Shown: piece after piece, positions 53,561 through 62,344 of the stretch
How positions within the stretch are numbered: position 1 is the stretch's first letter
How the letters are laid out: every line of letters starts with the position of its first letter
NCBI RefSeq assembly: GCF_040409955.1
Contig: NZ_CP123388.1
Location: 124,001 to 188,000, forward strand
Direction of reading: 5' to 3'
DNA from: Salipiger sp. H15
Lineage (GTDB): Bacteria > Pseudomonadota > Alphaproteobacteria > Rhodobacterales > Rhodobacteraceae
DNA: 64,000 nt
The notes under the pieces: model-generated
Told to the model about the DNA's origin: nothing
The model's database searches: none
Seen by the model: only the letters and a program-made list of their open reading frames with translations
Position numbers and translations under genes: made by a program

Positions 53561-54231
53561 CGTGCATACGCCTTGTTCAGATAGGTCTCGAGCCGCTTCT
53601 GGCCCTGGCTCAGCAGCTCGACCATGGCCCAGTACATCAGCGCCACGACGAGGAAGGCCTCGAAGTAGAGGAAGCTGCCCGCCGCCTCCTTCTGTGCCGC
53701 GCCCATCATCTCGGTGACGCCGAGCGTGAAGGCCAGCGAGGTGCCCTTGATCATGTCGATGAAGTAGTTGACCAGCGTCGGCGCCGCGACCCGGGAGGCC
53801 TGCGGCAGGATGATCCGCCGCATCATCTGCAGCTGGGTCATGCCGATGGATTGCGCCGCCTCCCACTGGCTGCGGTCGACGCCGAGGATGGCGGCGCGGA
53901 TCGTCTCGGCCATGTAGGCCGAGAAGTGCAGCGTGAGGCCCATGATCGCGGCGGTAACGCCGTTGATGTTGGTCAGGAAGCTCAGCACCTGCGGCAGGCC
54001 GTAGTAGAAGAGGAAGAGCTGCACCAGCAGCGGCGTGCCGCGGAAGAAGCTGATGAACAGCACCACCGCCCAGTCGAGCCAGCGGATGCGGAACACCCGC
54101 TCGACCGCCAGCAGCGAGGCGAGGATGAGCGCAAGCACCATCCCCGCCGCCGCCATTCCGAGTGTCAGCGGGACGTAGCGCAGGATGACGGGGACCAGCC
54201 CCAGCATGTAGTCGAGGTCCAGTCCCCGCAT
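53557..54231 (-). CDS. Polar amino acid ABC importer permease
   Basis: 224 aa, five or so membrane helices. HisM/GlnP family: FISFFRGTPLLVQLFLFYYG, the EAA loop EAAQSIGMTQLQMMRRIILP and PTLVNYFIDMIKGTSLAF. ATG at 54231 preferred over GTG at 54234. The receptor gene ends just before it. Confidence 0.9.
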   Translation of the reverse strand: MRGLDLDYMLGLVPVILRYVPLTLGMAAAGMVLALILASLLAVERVFRIRWLDWAVVLFISFFRGTPLLVQLFLFYYGLPQVLSFLTNINGVTAAIMGLTLHFSAYMAETIRAAILGVDRSQWEAAQSIGMTQLQMMRRIILPQASRVAAPTLVNYFIDMIKGTSLAFTLGVTEMMGAAQKEAAGSFLYFEAFLVVALMYWAMVELLSQGQKRLETYLNKAYAR

Positions 54232-54235
54232 CACG

Positions 54236-55006
54236 TCACTCCGGGCTGGTGATGTCGGTGCCGAACCACTTCTGCGAGATCTCGGCCAGCGTGCCGTTCT
54301 GGCGCAGCGTGGTCAGCGCCGCGTCCACCTCGTCGCGCAGCGCGGTCCCGGCCTCGTCCTTGCGGAAGGGCAGCGCGTTGTGGATCTCCGAGAAGGGCTT
54401 GCCGGCCAGCGCCAGCGGCAGCGGGCTTTCCTGGATCAGCTGCGCCGAGGAGACGCGGTCCATCACGAAGGCATCGACGCGCCCGAGCGCGGTGTCCTGC
54501 GCGATGTTCGACTCGTAGGTCTTGATCTCGATCTCGTCGGCGAAGGGCAGCTCACGCAGCAGCTGCTCGAAGTTCGAGCCGAGGTTCACCGCCACGGTGC
54601 GCCCGCGCAGGTCCTCGACGCCGGTGATCTCTTCATTGCCCTTGCGCACCACCACCTGCGCGCCGTCGTAGACGTAGGGCTGGGTGAAGGCGAACTTGGC
54701 CTCGCGCTCGGGGGTGATGGTGATCTGGTTGGCGATCGTGTCGATGCGGCCCGCGTCGAGCGCGCCGACGAGACCCGAGAAGGACATGGTCTCGAACTCC
54801 ACGTCGAGGCCGGTCACCTCGCCGACGGCGTTCATCACGTCGACCTCGAAGCCCTGCAGCACGTCCTGCTTGACGAAGGTGAAGGGGAAATAGCCGCCCG
54901 ACATGCCCACCCGCAGGGTCTGGGCCTCCTGCGCGGCGGCGGCACCGGCGAGCCCGGCGGTGATCGCGGCGGCAAGGACTGAGGCGGTGGCGATGGATCT
55001 GAGCAT
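54236..55006 (-). CDS. Polar amino acid ABC importer receptor (cystine-like)
   Basis: 256 aa, signal peptide 1-25 (cleavage AAA-QE). Bacterial SBP family 3: RVGMSGGYFPFTFV, LQGFEVDVMNAVGEVTGLDV, FSGLVGALDAGRIDTIANQI and TPEREAKFAFTQPYVYDGA, with the ligand Asp in GRVDAFVMDR. The TITPEREAKFAFTQPY region is as in cystine receptors, so cystine is a reasonable guess. Regions 55007-55276 upstream hold no gene. Confidence 0.88.
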   Translation of the reverse strand: MLRSIATASVLAAAITAGLAGAAAAQEAQTLRVGMSGGYFPFTFVKQDVLQGFEVDVMNAVGEVTGLDVEFETMSFSGLVGALDAGRIDTIANQITITPEREAKFAFTQPYVYDGAQVVVRKGNEEITGVEDLRGRTVAVNLGSNFEQLLRELPFADEIEIKTYESNIAQDTALGRVDAFVMDRVSSAQLIQESPLPLALAGKPFSEIHNALPFRKDEAGTALRDEVDAALTTLRQNGTLAEISQKWFGTDITSPE

Positions 55007-55276
55007 CTTGGCAACTCCTTTGAATTAGGAGCACTAGGTGACTTTCCGGGGCGCGAGGATCAATGGCTCCGGAAAGAAAAGGCCCCTGTCTCAAGCTGAC
55101 GCGCGGCACCCGGAACGTCGTTCCGCTTCTCCCGCCCGGCAGAGAATGCACGTTTGCCCCGGGCCCGTCGATGGGGTTGGTTCAGCTGGGCATATCGCGG
55201 CCCGGCGGCGCGCGCTTCGGCGGAGGCGTCCGGCTTGGAGCGAGTCTCACATGTTGCGTAAAGACGTGTGCCGAGA

Positions 55277-56182
55277 TCAGGCGGTCCAGGCGCCGCTGCG
55301 GGACAGGTTTTCCGACAGCCAGTCGAGAAAGACCGCGAGCCGCCGCAGTCCCGAGGTCCGGGTGAGATAGAGCGCGGTGATTTCCAGCGACTCCGCCAGC
55401 AGGCGATCGGGGAACAGCGACACCAGCCGCCCCGCGGCGATATCCTCGGCCACCATGAACTCCGACAGGCGCGCGATCCCCATGCCGCCGAGGATGAGGC
55501 CGCGCACCGCCTCGCCGTTCTCGGCGTAGACCGAGGCGGGCACCTCGACTGGCCCGGAGAGCCCCTCGAAATGCAGGGCGTTGATGTGCGACGGCGCGGT
55601 GAAGCGGACCTGCCGCAGTCGCGCAAGCGCCTCGGGGCGGTCGGGCCAGCCTTCGCGGTCAAGATAGGCGGGAGCCGCCACCAGCCGCCACGGCGTCCGT
55701 CCCAGCGGCCGCTGCAGCACCTCGCTGTCGGCCAGTCGGCCGAAGCGGATCGCCACATCCGCATGGCTGTCGATCAGGTCGACGAGGCGATCGGTCATGT
55801 CGAGCGTGACCTCGACCTCGGGAAAGCGCGCGTGGAACTCGGCCAGTTGCGGGGCGATGACGTGCAGGACGAAGCCCGCCGGCGCGTTCACCCGCAGGGG
55901 GCCGCGCGGCGCACGGCCCTGCGCCGCGAGATCGGCGAGCGCCTCGGTCCGGGTGACGATGTCCTGCGCCGCCGCGAGCAGGTCGCGCCCCTCAAGGGTG
56001 AGTTCGATCGCACGGGTGCTCCGGCGCAGCAATGTCACGCCCAGTTGCGCCTCGAGCCGGGTGACCGTCCGACTCAGCGTCGAGGGCGCCACGCCAAAGT
56101 GCCTGCCGGCCTCGGCGAAACCCCCGGCCTCGATCACCGCGACAAAGGCCGCAAGATCCCGGGTCTGCGGTAATTCGTGCAT
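55277..56182 (-). CDS. LysR-type regulator
   Basis: 301 aa. HTH FAEAGRHFGVAPSTLSRTVT (about 21-40) and a complete effector domain to LSENLSRSGAWTA. It belongs to the group typified by YafC/DmlR-like regulators (TRAIELTLEGRDLL, INALHFEGL). Start at 56182; 56239 would add 19 residues without motif. Divergent from the MFS gene at 56272, which it probably controls. Confidence 0.88.
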   Translation of the reverse strand: MHELPQTRDLAAFVAVIEAGGFAEAGRHFGVAPSTLSRTVTRLEAQLGVTLLRRSTRAIELTLEGRDLLAAAQDIVTRTEALADLAAQGRAPRGPLRVNAPAGFVLHVIAPQLAEFHARFPEVEVTLDMTDRLVDLIDSHADVAIRFGRLADSEVLQRPLGRTPWRLVAAPAYLDREGWPDRPEALARLRQVRFTAPSHINALHFEGLSGPVEVPASVYAENGEAVRGLILGGMGIARLSEFMVAEDIAAGRLVSLFPDRLLAESLEITALYLTRTSGLRRLAVFLDWLSENLSRSGAWTA

Positions 56183-56271
56183 CTGGCGCAACGAGCCTTT
56201 GCCAACCTGTCTGTTCACGCAAAAGCCTAGCGCGGCCATCTTCGCGGCGAAAGTGGAAACAGGAGCCTCCC

Positions 56272-57450
56272 ATGCCCTTAGCTCTCTGGGCGCTGACGAT
56301 CAGCGCCTTCGCCGTCGGCACGACCGAGTTCGTGATCGTCGGCCTCATCCCGACCATCGCCGCGGACCTCGGCGTGTCCCTGCCCTCGGCGGGCCTGCTG
56401 GTCAGCCTCTACGCGCTTGGCGTGACCATCGGCGCGCCGGTGCTGACCGCGCTTGCCGGGCGCATGCCGCGCAAGACCCTGCTGCTGTCGCTGCTGGCGC
56501 TGTTCATTGCCGGCAATGCCTTCGCCGCCTTTGCGCCCGGCTATGACAGCCTGATCGCCGCGCGCTTCCTGACCGGTCTTGCGCATGGCGTCTTCTTCGC
56601 CATCGCCTCGACCATCGCCACCGATCTGGTGGATCGCGAGAAGGAAAGCTCGGCCATCGCGCTGGTCTTCCTCGGCCTGACCGTCGCGCTGGTCACCGGC
56701 GTGCCGCTCGGCACGTGGATCGGCCAGAGCTTCGGCTGGCAGTCCACCTTCCTCGGCGTGGTCGTGCTGGGCGTGATCGGGCTGATCGCCTCGGCGCTGC
56801 TGGTGCCCGGCACCCTGCGCCGGCGCGCCGCACCGGGGCTGAGCGCGCAGGTCAGGGTGCTGACATCGCCGCGGCTGCTGCTGGTCTACCTGATCACCGC
56901 GATCGGCTACGGCGGCAATTTCATCGCCTTCACCTACCTTGCCCCGATGCTGAGCGAGGTGACCGGGCTCGGCGCGGGCGCGGTGAGCCTCGTCATCCTG
57001 CTCTACGGCGCCTCCGTCGCGGTCGGCAACATCGTCGGCGGCAAGCTGGCGGACCGGATGGGCGCGGTGCGCGCGCTGACGCTGATCTTCATCGGGCTGT
57101 CGGCGGTGCTGCTGGCGTTTGGCCTGACGCTCTCGTCGCCGGTCGCCGCCATCGCGGTGATCGCGGTCTGGGGCGGCTTCGCCTTTGCCAACGTGCCGCC
57201 GCTGCAGGTCTATACCGTGCAGATCGCCCGCGAGGTCGCGCCGGACGCGGTCGATGTGGCCTCGGGGCTCAACATCGGCGCCTTCAACCTCGGCATCGCG
57301 CTTGGCGCGTGGGCCGGCGGGCTCGTCGTCGAGGGCAGCGGGCTTGCCGCGGCGCCCTTCCTCGGTGCGGCCGTCGTCGCGGTCGGCGTGCTGCTGACCC
57401 GGCTCTCCGGTCGTCTCGACCGGGCCGCTTCCCCCCTTCCCGCAGAGTGA
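56272..57450 (+). CDS. MFS transporter (DHA1/AraJ-like exporter)
   Basis: 392 aa, 12 membrane helices. FAVGTTEFVIVGLIPTIAAD at the start is typical of the AraJ/YdhP drug or sugar efflux group; motif A appears in GKLADRMGAVRALT and motif C-like glycine runs at GLTVALVTGVPLG. Exports an unknown compound. Downstream lies a broken aldo/keto reductase gene on the same strand, 14 bp away. Confidence 0.85.
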   Translation: MPLALWALTISAFAVGTTEFVIVGLIPTIAADLGVSLPSAGLLVSLYALGVTIGAPVLTALAGRMPRKTLLLSLLALFIAGNAFAAFAPGYDSLIAARFLTGLAHGVFFAIASTIATDLVDREKESSAIALVFLGLTVALVTGVPLGTWIGQSFGWQSTFLGVVVLGVIGLIASALLVPGTLRRRAAPGLSAQVRVLTSPRLLLVYLITAIGYGGNFIAFTYLAPMLSEVTGLGAGAVSLVILLYGASVAVGNIVGGKLADRMGAVRALTLIFIGLSAVLLAFGLTLSSPVAAIAVIAVWGGFAFANVPPLQVYTVQIAREVAPDAVDVASGLNIGAFNLGIALGAWAGGLVVEGSGLAAAPFLGAAVVAVGVLLTRLSGRLDRAASPLPAE

Positions 57451-57463
57451 AAGGGTCTCGAGC

Positions 57464-57755
57464 ATGACCATTCGACACATCGGGCCCGCCGGCATCCCGC
57501 TCGAGGCCGATGCGCCGCTCGCGCAGGTCAAGGTGATGGACGCGCCCGTGCTTGCCGAGATCGCCGAGGTTTGGCTGCTGCACGAGCCCGGCACCGTGGC
57601 CCTGCCGAGGACCACGAGGGTCTTGCGCCTTGCGGGCAACCTCGCAGGGGCATGAGATCACGCTGAGCGCGGAGGAGATCGGACGGATCGACGCGCTGGC
57701 GCAGGCGGGTGGCCGCATCGTCTCGCCCGAGGGGCTGGCACCCGACTGCGACTGA
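57464..57755 (+). pseudogene. Aldo/keto reductase, C-terminal relic
   Basis: The first frame (MDAPVLAEIAEVWLLHEPGT, VALPRTTRVLRLAGNLAG) and, after a frame change near 57645, the second (LSAEEIGRIDALAQAGGRIV to a stop at 57755) match the last third of an aldo/keto reductase. The segment between AEIAE and WLL that normally reads like AHGKTVAQVVLR has been lost. The catalytic N-terminal two-thirds are absent. YafC-type LysR genes often neighbour such reductases and MFS genes. Confidence 0.65.
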
Positions 57756-57929
57756 GGTACGGCGCCTGCCGGATCCTGCCCGCCCCGGCACGTCCGGGGT
57801 GGGCTTTCGCGCGATGCGCCCTAGGTTCGGGAGGCGGAGCGGGACGTGCGGCCGATCCTCTTGTTCTGCGCCGGAGGCCGCGCGTCAGAGCGTCGTCCCC
57901 ATACAACGCATTGATCTCAAAAGCTCAAA

Positions 57930-57977
57930 TTGACGTTACCTTTGATACGATCAATGTGTTTGATTCATCGTACCAAA
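57930..57977 (+). promoter_or_regulatory. Candidate GntR operator and promoter
   Basis: In the 306-bp gene-free spacer (57756-58061), TTGACG (57930-57935) is a good -35. TTGATACGATCAA (57942-57954) is a perfect 5-bp-arm palindrome, and TTTGATACGA (57941-57950) is mirrored by TCGTACCAAA (57968-57977) with one mismatch. These overlap the expected promoter and fit control by the GntR protein encoded just downstream. Confidence 0.5.
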
Positions 57978-58061
57978 ATGTTTATGACTGATTCATGTTG
58001 GACCGTGGGGTGGAGGCGCTACGGTCGGTCAGCCGCCGAGGTTGACATGGAGGAGACAGCC

Positions 58062-58826
58062 GTGAGCGAATTCGAACTGCCTGAAACCCTGGGAGCCGAC
58101 GGCGCCGCCGCGCGCCCCGTGAAGGCGTCCGAGGCTCTTGACACGCTGGGCCGGCGCATCGTCGCCGGCGAGTACGAGATCGGGGGCACCCTGCCGGTCG
58201 AGGCCAGCCTGATGGATGACCTCGGGGTCAGCCGCACCACCCTGCGCGAGGCGATCCGCACGCTGGTCGCGCTCGGGCTGGTCGAGGTGCGGCCGCGCAT
58301 CGGCACGCGGGTGCTGCCGCGCAAGCTCTGGAACCTGCTGAACCGCGACGTGCTGCGATGGATGATGCCGCCGGGCGGCTTCAACGTCGAACTGATGAGC
58401 TCGATCGACGAGGCCCGCGAAATATTTGAACCCGCCGCCGCCGGCTTCGCCGCCGAGCGCGCCTGCCGCAGCGCCATCACCGCGATCCGGGTCGCCTATG
58501 ACAAGATGGAGGCCGCCGCCGAGTCCGGTGACGTCGTCGCCGCCATCCGCGCCGACCGGGAGTTCCACCTCGCCATTCTCGCCTCGACCGGCAACCCGGT
58601 GCTCGAGGCCTTCGACACGGCCATCGACGCCGTGCTCGGCCAGCTCTTCCGGGTTGCCATCGAGACCCACATGGAGAATTTCCGCAACAACCTGATCAAC
58701 CACCGCAACGTGCTTGACGCCATCGAGCGCAAGGACGCGGCGGCCGCCCGACAGGCGATGCTCGACACCATCTGGTTCACGCGTCGCCACCTGGAAAGGC
58801 ACAACCTCACCAAGACATTCAGCTAA
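58062..58826 (+). CDS. GntR-family regulator (FadR/FCD type)
   Basis: 254 aa from the GTG at 58062, chosen because GGAGGAGA stands six to seven bases upstream; the ATG at 58047 would overlap that site. HTH: PVEASLMDDLGVSRTTLREA, IRTLVALGLVEVRPRIGTRV. FCD domain: EAREIFEPAAAGFAAERA, IRADREFHLAILASTGNPVL, NHRNVLDAIERKDAAAARQA with the Asp and His metal ligands of the group. Likely repressor of the TctCBA-cupin-SDR-ADH genes. Confidence 0.88.
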   Translation: MSEFELPETLGADGAAARPVKASEALDTLGRRIVAGEYEIGGTLPVEASLMDDLGVSRTTLREAIRTLVALGLVEVRPRIGTRVLPRKLWNLLNRDVLRWMMPPGGFNVELMSSIDEAREIFEPAAAGFAAERACRSAITAIRVAYDKMEAAAESGDVVAAIRADREFHLAILASTGNPVLEAFDTAIDAVLGQLFRVAIETHMENFRNNLINHRNVLDAIERKDAAAARQAMLDTIWFTRRHLERHNLTKTFS

Positions 58827-58841
58827 CCGGAGGAGACCCCC

Positions 58842-59813
58842 ATGCTGAAGAAGATGACGTTCGCGAGCATTGCCCTGCTCGCGGCGGCCGGCACCGCCAT
58901 GGCCGAATACCCCGAAAAGCCGATCACCATGATCGTGCCGTGGAACGCCGGCGGCGGCACCGATGCCGTCGCGCGGATGCTGGCCAAGGGGCTGGAAGCC
59001 GAGCTCGGCACCAATGTCGCGGTGGTCAACCGCTCGGGCGGCGCCGGCGTCGTCGGCCACAACGCCATGGTGACCGCGCCGACCGACGGCTACACCATCG
59101 GCTTCGCCACCGCCGAGATGGTGACCTACTACTGGACCGGCAACGCCGAGTTCACCAACGAGGACTTCACCCCGATCGGGCTGGTGAACTTCGACAGCGG
59201 CGCCTTCCACGTCTCCGCAAGCAGCGATTGGGAGACCGTCGGTGACGCCGTCGAGGCGATCAAGGCCGAGCCCGCGGGCACCTTCAAGATGTCCGGCACC
59301 GCCGTCGGCGCAGCCTACCACCTTGCCTTCGCGGGCTTCCTGCAGCAGCAGGGCGTCGATCCGCTGAAGGTCACCATGGTGCCGTCGCAGGGCGCCGCAC
59401 CGGGCTTCCAGGAACTGGCCGCCGGCGGCGTGCAGATCATCCCGTCGTCGCTGCCCGAGGGCAAGACCATGATGGATGCCGGCCGCTCCAAGGTGCTGGC
59501 CGTCTTCGCCGACGAGCGCAACCCGGCCTTCCCCGACGTGCCCACCGCCGCCGAGCAGACCGGCACGCCCTACTCGGGCGGCACCTGGCGCGGCGTCGTC
59601 GGCCCCAAGGACATGGATCCCGAGGCCGCCGCCAAGCTCGAGGCCGCGGTGAAGACCGTCTTCGACAGCGAGGAGTTCCAGTCCTTCATGGCGCAGCAGG
59701 GCTTCGGCGCCCGCTACCTGAACGCCGCCGAGTTCTCTGACTTCCTCGGCGAGACGCAGAAGAGCGTCGGCGAGGTCATGAACGCCATCGGCCTCGCGCA
59801 GCGCGGCAGCTGA
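58842..59813 (+). CDS. tctC: Tripartite tricarboxylate (TTT) transporter receptor TctC
   Basis: 323 aa, signal peptide 1-21. Bug/TctC pattern: YPEKPITMIVPWNAGGGTDA, VNRSGGAGVVGHNAMVTAPT, GTAVGAAYHLAFAGFLQQQG, FPDVPTAAEQTGTPY. Periplasmic receptor for an acid or polyol; the ligand is not predictable. 15 bp after the GntR gene, good ribosome site (GGAGGAGA). Confidence 0.9.
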   Translation: MLKKMTFASIALLAAAGTAMAEYPEKPITMIVPWNAGGGTDAVARMLAKGLEAELGTNVAVVNRSGGAGVVGHNAMVTAPTDGYTIGFATAEMVTYYWTGNAEFTNEDFTPIGLVNFDSGAFHVSASSDWETVGDAVEAIKAEPAGTFKMSGTAVGAAYHLAFAGFLQQQGVDPLKVTMVPSQGAAPGFQELAAGGVQIIPSSLPEGKTMMDAGRSKVLAVFADERNPAFPDVPTAAEQTGTPYSGGTWRGVVGPKDMDPEAAAKLEAAVKTVFDSEEFQSFMAQQGFGARYLNAAEFSDFLGETQKSVGEVMNAIGLAQRGS

Positions 59814-59824
59814 GGAGTAGAGGG

Positions 59825-60307
59825 ATGCGGCTTCCGGATATCTGGACCGGGCTCGGCTTTGCGGTGCTGGGGATCTTCGTGGTCCTGCAGGCGCAAGGCT
59901 TCCCCGAACCTGCGGGGGCCGCATCTCCGCGGCTCTTCCCGCGCATCATCGGCTGCGGCTTCGTGCTCTTCGGCCTGCTGATCGCGGGGCGCAGCCTCGC
60001 GGCGCGGATGCAGGGCGCGGAGGTGCGGCTCCTGCCGCCCGTCGAGGACTGGATGCGCAGCCCCAAGCGGCTGGCGCGGATCGTCTTCGTGCCCCTCTCG
60101 GTCGTGCTCTACGGCCTGCTGGCCCCCATGCTCGGCTCGCTGCCGGTCTCGGTGGTGCTGGTCTTCGTCACCGCGCTGCTCTGGGACGAGCGCCCGATCG
60201 CGGCCGCCGTCGTGGCCGTCGCCGTCTGTCTCGTCGTCACGCTCTTCTTCATCGAGGTGATGCGCGTGCCCCTGCCAACCGGGCCCTTCCCCGGCTCCCT
60301 GTTCTGA
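59825..60307 (+). CDS. tctB: TTT transporter small permease TctB
   Basis: 160 aa, four membrane helices; starts MRLPDIWTGLGFAVLGIFVV, with PAGAASPRLFPRIIGCGFVL, the usual TctB opening. Eleven bases after tctC and ten before tctA. Confidence 0.85.
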   Translation: MRLPDIWTGLGFAVLGIFVVLQAQGFPEPAGAASPRLFPRIIGCGFVLFGLLIAGRSLAARMQGAEVRLLPPVEDWMRSPKRLARIVFVPLSVVLYGLLAPMLGSLPVSVVLVFVTALLWDERPIAAAVVAVAVCLVVTLFFIEVMRVPLPTGPFPGSLF

Positions 60308-60317
60308 GGCGCCCCAC

Positions 60318-61835
60318 ATGGATGTCCTGATTTCAGCCTTTCACATGGTCTTCAGCCTCGACGTGCTGGGGGTGATCCTGCTCGGCTCGGCCTTCGGCCT
60401 CTTCGTCGGCGCGACCCCGGGCCTCAGCGCGACCATGGCGGTGGCGCTGCTGGTGCCGGTGACCTTCTTCCTCTCGCCGGTGGCGGCCATCGGCGCCATC
60501 GTCTCCTGCTCGGCGATGTCGATCTTTGCCGGTGACATCCCGGGCGCGCTGCTGCGCATCCCCGGCACCCCGGCCTCGGCCGCCTACATGCGCGATCTCG
60601 ACGCGCTGAACCGCATGGGCCGGCTCGACCTCGCGCTCGGCACCTCGATGATGGTGGCGGTGATCGGCGGGCTGATCGGCACGGCGGTGCTGGTGCTGGC
60701 CGCACCGCAGCTGGCCGAGGTGGCGCTGCTCTTCTCGACCTACGAGTATTTCTGGCTGGCGCTGCTCGGCCTTTCCTGCGCCACGCTGGTGGCCGGGCGC
60801 GACCGGCTCAAGGGCACGATGTCGCTGCTGCTGGGCCTGTTCCTCACGATGATCGGCCTCGACGTGACCACCGGCCTGCCGCGCTACACCTTCGGGCTGA
60901 TCGACCTGCAGGCGGGCGTTTCGCTGATCGCGGTGATGATCGGCGCCTTCGCGGTGGCCGAGATCCTGCGTTCGGCGCAGCACCCGCTCATCACCCCGCA
61001 GAAGCCGGCCAAGGCCGGGCTGTCGATCCTGCGCGGCCAGGGCCGCAACCTCTGGACCCACAAGGGCGCGGTGACCCGCGGCAGCCTGATCGGCACGCTC
61101 ATCGGCGCGCTGCCCGGCGCCGGAGCGGACATTGCCGCCTGGATCGCCTACGCGATCAGCCAGAAGTTCTCGAAGCGCGCGGACAACTACGGCAAGGGCG
61201 AGCCCGAGGCCATCGCCGGGGCCGCCTCGGCCAACAACGCGGCGCTCTCGGGCAGCTACGTGCCGGCGCTGGTCTTCGGCATCCCCGGCGACTCGATCAC
61301 CGCGATCGTGGTCGGCGTGCTGGTGCTCAAGGGCATCCAGCCGGGGCCGATGGTCTTTGTCACCTCACCCGACCTCGTCAACGCGATCTACATCGTCTTC
61401 GTGCTGGCGAACCTGCTGATCATCCCGCTCGGCCTGCTGGCCATCATCGGCGGGCGGCAGCTGCTCGGCGTGCGGATGGGCAAGCTCTATCCCTCGATCC
61501 TGCTGCTCTGCATCCTCGGCACCTTCGCCACCAACAACGCGCTCTTCGATCTCTGGACGCTCGCCGCCGTCGGCGTGCTGGTCTGGGTGATGGAGGCGAA
61601 CGACTATCCCGCCGCGCCGCTGGTGCTGGGCCTCGTGCTCGGCCGGGTCGTGGAGGAGAACTTCATGTCCAGCATGATCAAGGCGGATGGCAACCTGCTC
61701 GCCTTCTTCGAACGCCCCATCGCCGGGGTGCTGGGCGTGATCACGCTGCTGGTCTGGCTCGCGCCGCCGGCGGTGTCCCTGCTGCGCCGCCTCTCCGGGC
61801 GCGGCAAACCCGACCGAAGCTCTCTCGCTAACTAA
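60318..61835 (+). CDS. tctA: TTT transporter large permease TctA
   Basis: 505 aa, about 12 membrane helices. TctA signatures: SAFGLFVGATPGLSATMAVA, FAGDIPGALLRIPGTPASAA, GTLIGALPGAGADIAAWIAY and PALVFGIPGDSITAIVVGVL. It moves the substrate bound by TctC, driven by an ion gradient. Confidence 0.92.
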   Translation: MDVLISAFHMVFSLDVLGVILLGSAFGLFVGATPGLSATMAVALLVPVTFFLSPVAAIGAIVSCSAMSIFAGDIPGALLRIPGTPASAAYMRDLDALNRMGRLDLALGTSMMVAVIGGLIGTAVLVLAAPQLAEVALLFSTYEYFWLALLGLSCATLVAGRDRLKGTMSLLLGLFLTMIGLDVTTGLPRYTFGLIDLQAGVSLIAVMIGAFAVAEILRSAQHPLITPQKPAKAGLSILRGQGRNLWTHKGAVTRGSLIGTLIGALPGAGADIAAWIAYAISQKFSKRADNYGKGEPEAIAGAASANNAALSGSYVPALVFGIPGDSITAIVVGVLVLKGIQPGPMVFVTSPDLVNAIYIVFVLANLLIIPLGLLAIIGGRQLLGVRMGKLYPSILLLCILGTFATNNALFDLWTLAAVGVLVWVMEANDYPAAPLVLGLVLGRVVEENFMSSMIKADGNLLAFFERPIAGVLGVITLLVWLAPPAVSLLRRLSGRGKPDRSSLAN

Positions 61836-61846
61836 GGGAAATCCTG

Positions 61847-62344
61847 ATGTATGCTTCTATGAAAGGATCGACCCATCCGCTCGCCGTTCCCGAGATTGCC
61901 GAAATGGCAATCCCCGAGGACGAACGGGTCTGGGTCCCGCAGGCGCCGGACGTGTGGTTCCGCCCGCTCCTGCTCAACACCATGGCCGGGCAGTGGTGCA
62001 ACCTGCTGCGGGTGCGCAAGTCCGGCGTGCTCAGCAAGCATTTGCACCCCGCCCCGGTCACCGGCTACGTGATCAAGGGCCGCTGGCACTACCTCGAGCA
62101 TGACTGGATCGCCGAGACCGGCTCCTTCGTCTTCGAGCCGCCGGGAGAGATCCACACCCTGACCGTGCCCGAGGATTGCGAGGAGATGATCACCTTCTTC
62201 AACATCCAGGGCTGCATGTACTACGTCGACGAGGACAACAAGCACGTCGGCTTCGAGGACGTGTTCACCAAGATCGACATGTGCCGCAAGCACTACGAGG
62301 AAGTCGGGCTCGGCGCGAGCTACCTCGACCAGTTCATCAGATGA
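61847..62344 (+). CDS. Cupin, 2,4'-dihydroxyacetophenone dioxygenase-like family
   Basis: 165 aa. Cupin ligands in SGVLSKHLHPAPVTGYVIKG (His, His) and PPGEIHTLTVP (His), with the Glu position of GYVIKG altered. The HYLEHDWIAETGSFVFEPPG and FNIQGCMYYVDEDNKHVG segments are typical of proteins annotated as 2,4'-dihydroxyacetophenone dioxygenase-like. True enzymes of that name cut a C-C bond oxidatively; members in transporter operons are untested. Start has AAGGGAA upstream. Overlaps the SDR start by four bases. Confidence 0.78.
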   Translation: MYASMKGSTHPLAVPEIAEMAIPEDERVWVPQAPDVWFRPLLLNTMAGQWCNLLRVRKSGVLSKHLHPAPVTGYVIKGRWHYLEHDWIAETGSFVFEPPGEIHTLTVPEDCEEMITFFNIQGCMYYVDEDNKHVGFEDVFTKIDMCRKHYEEVGLGASYLDQFIR

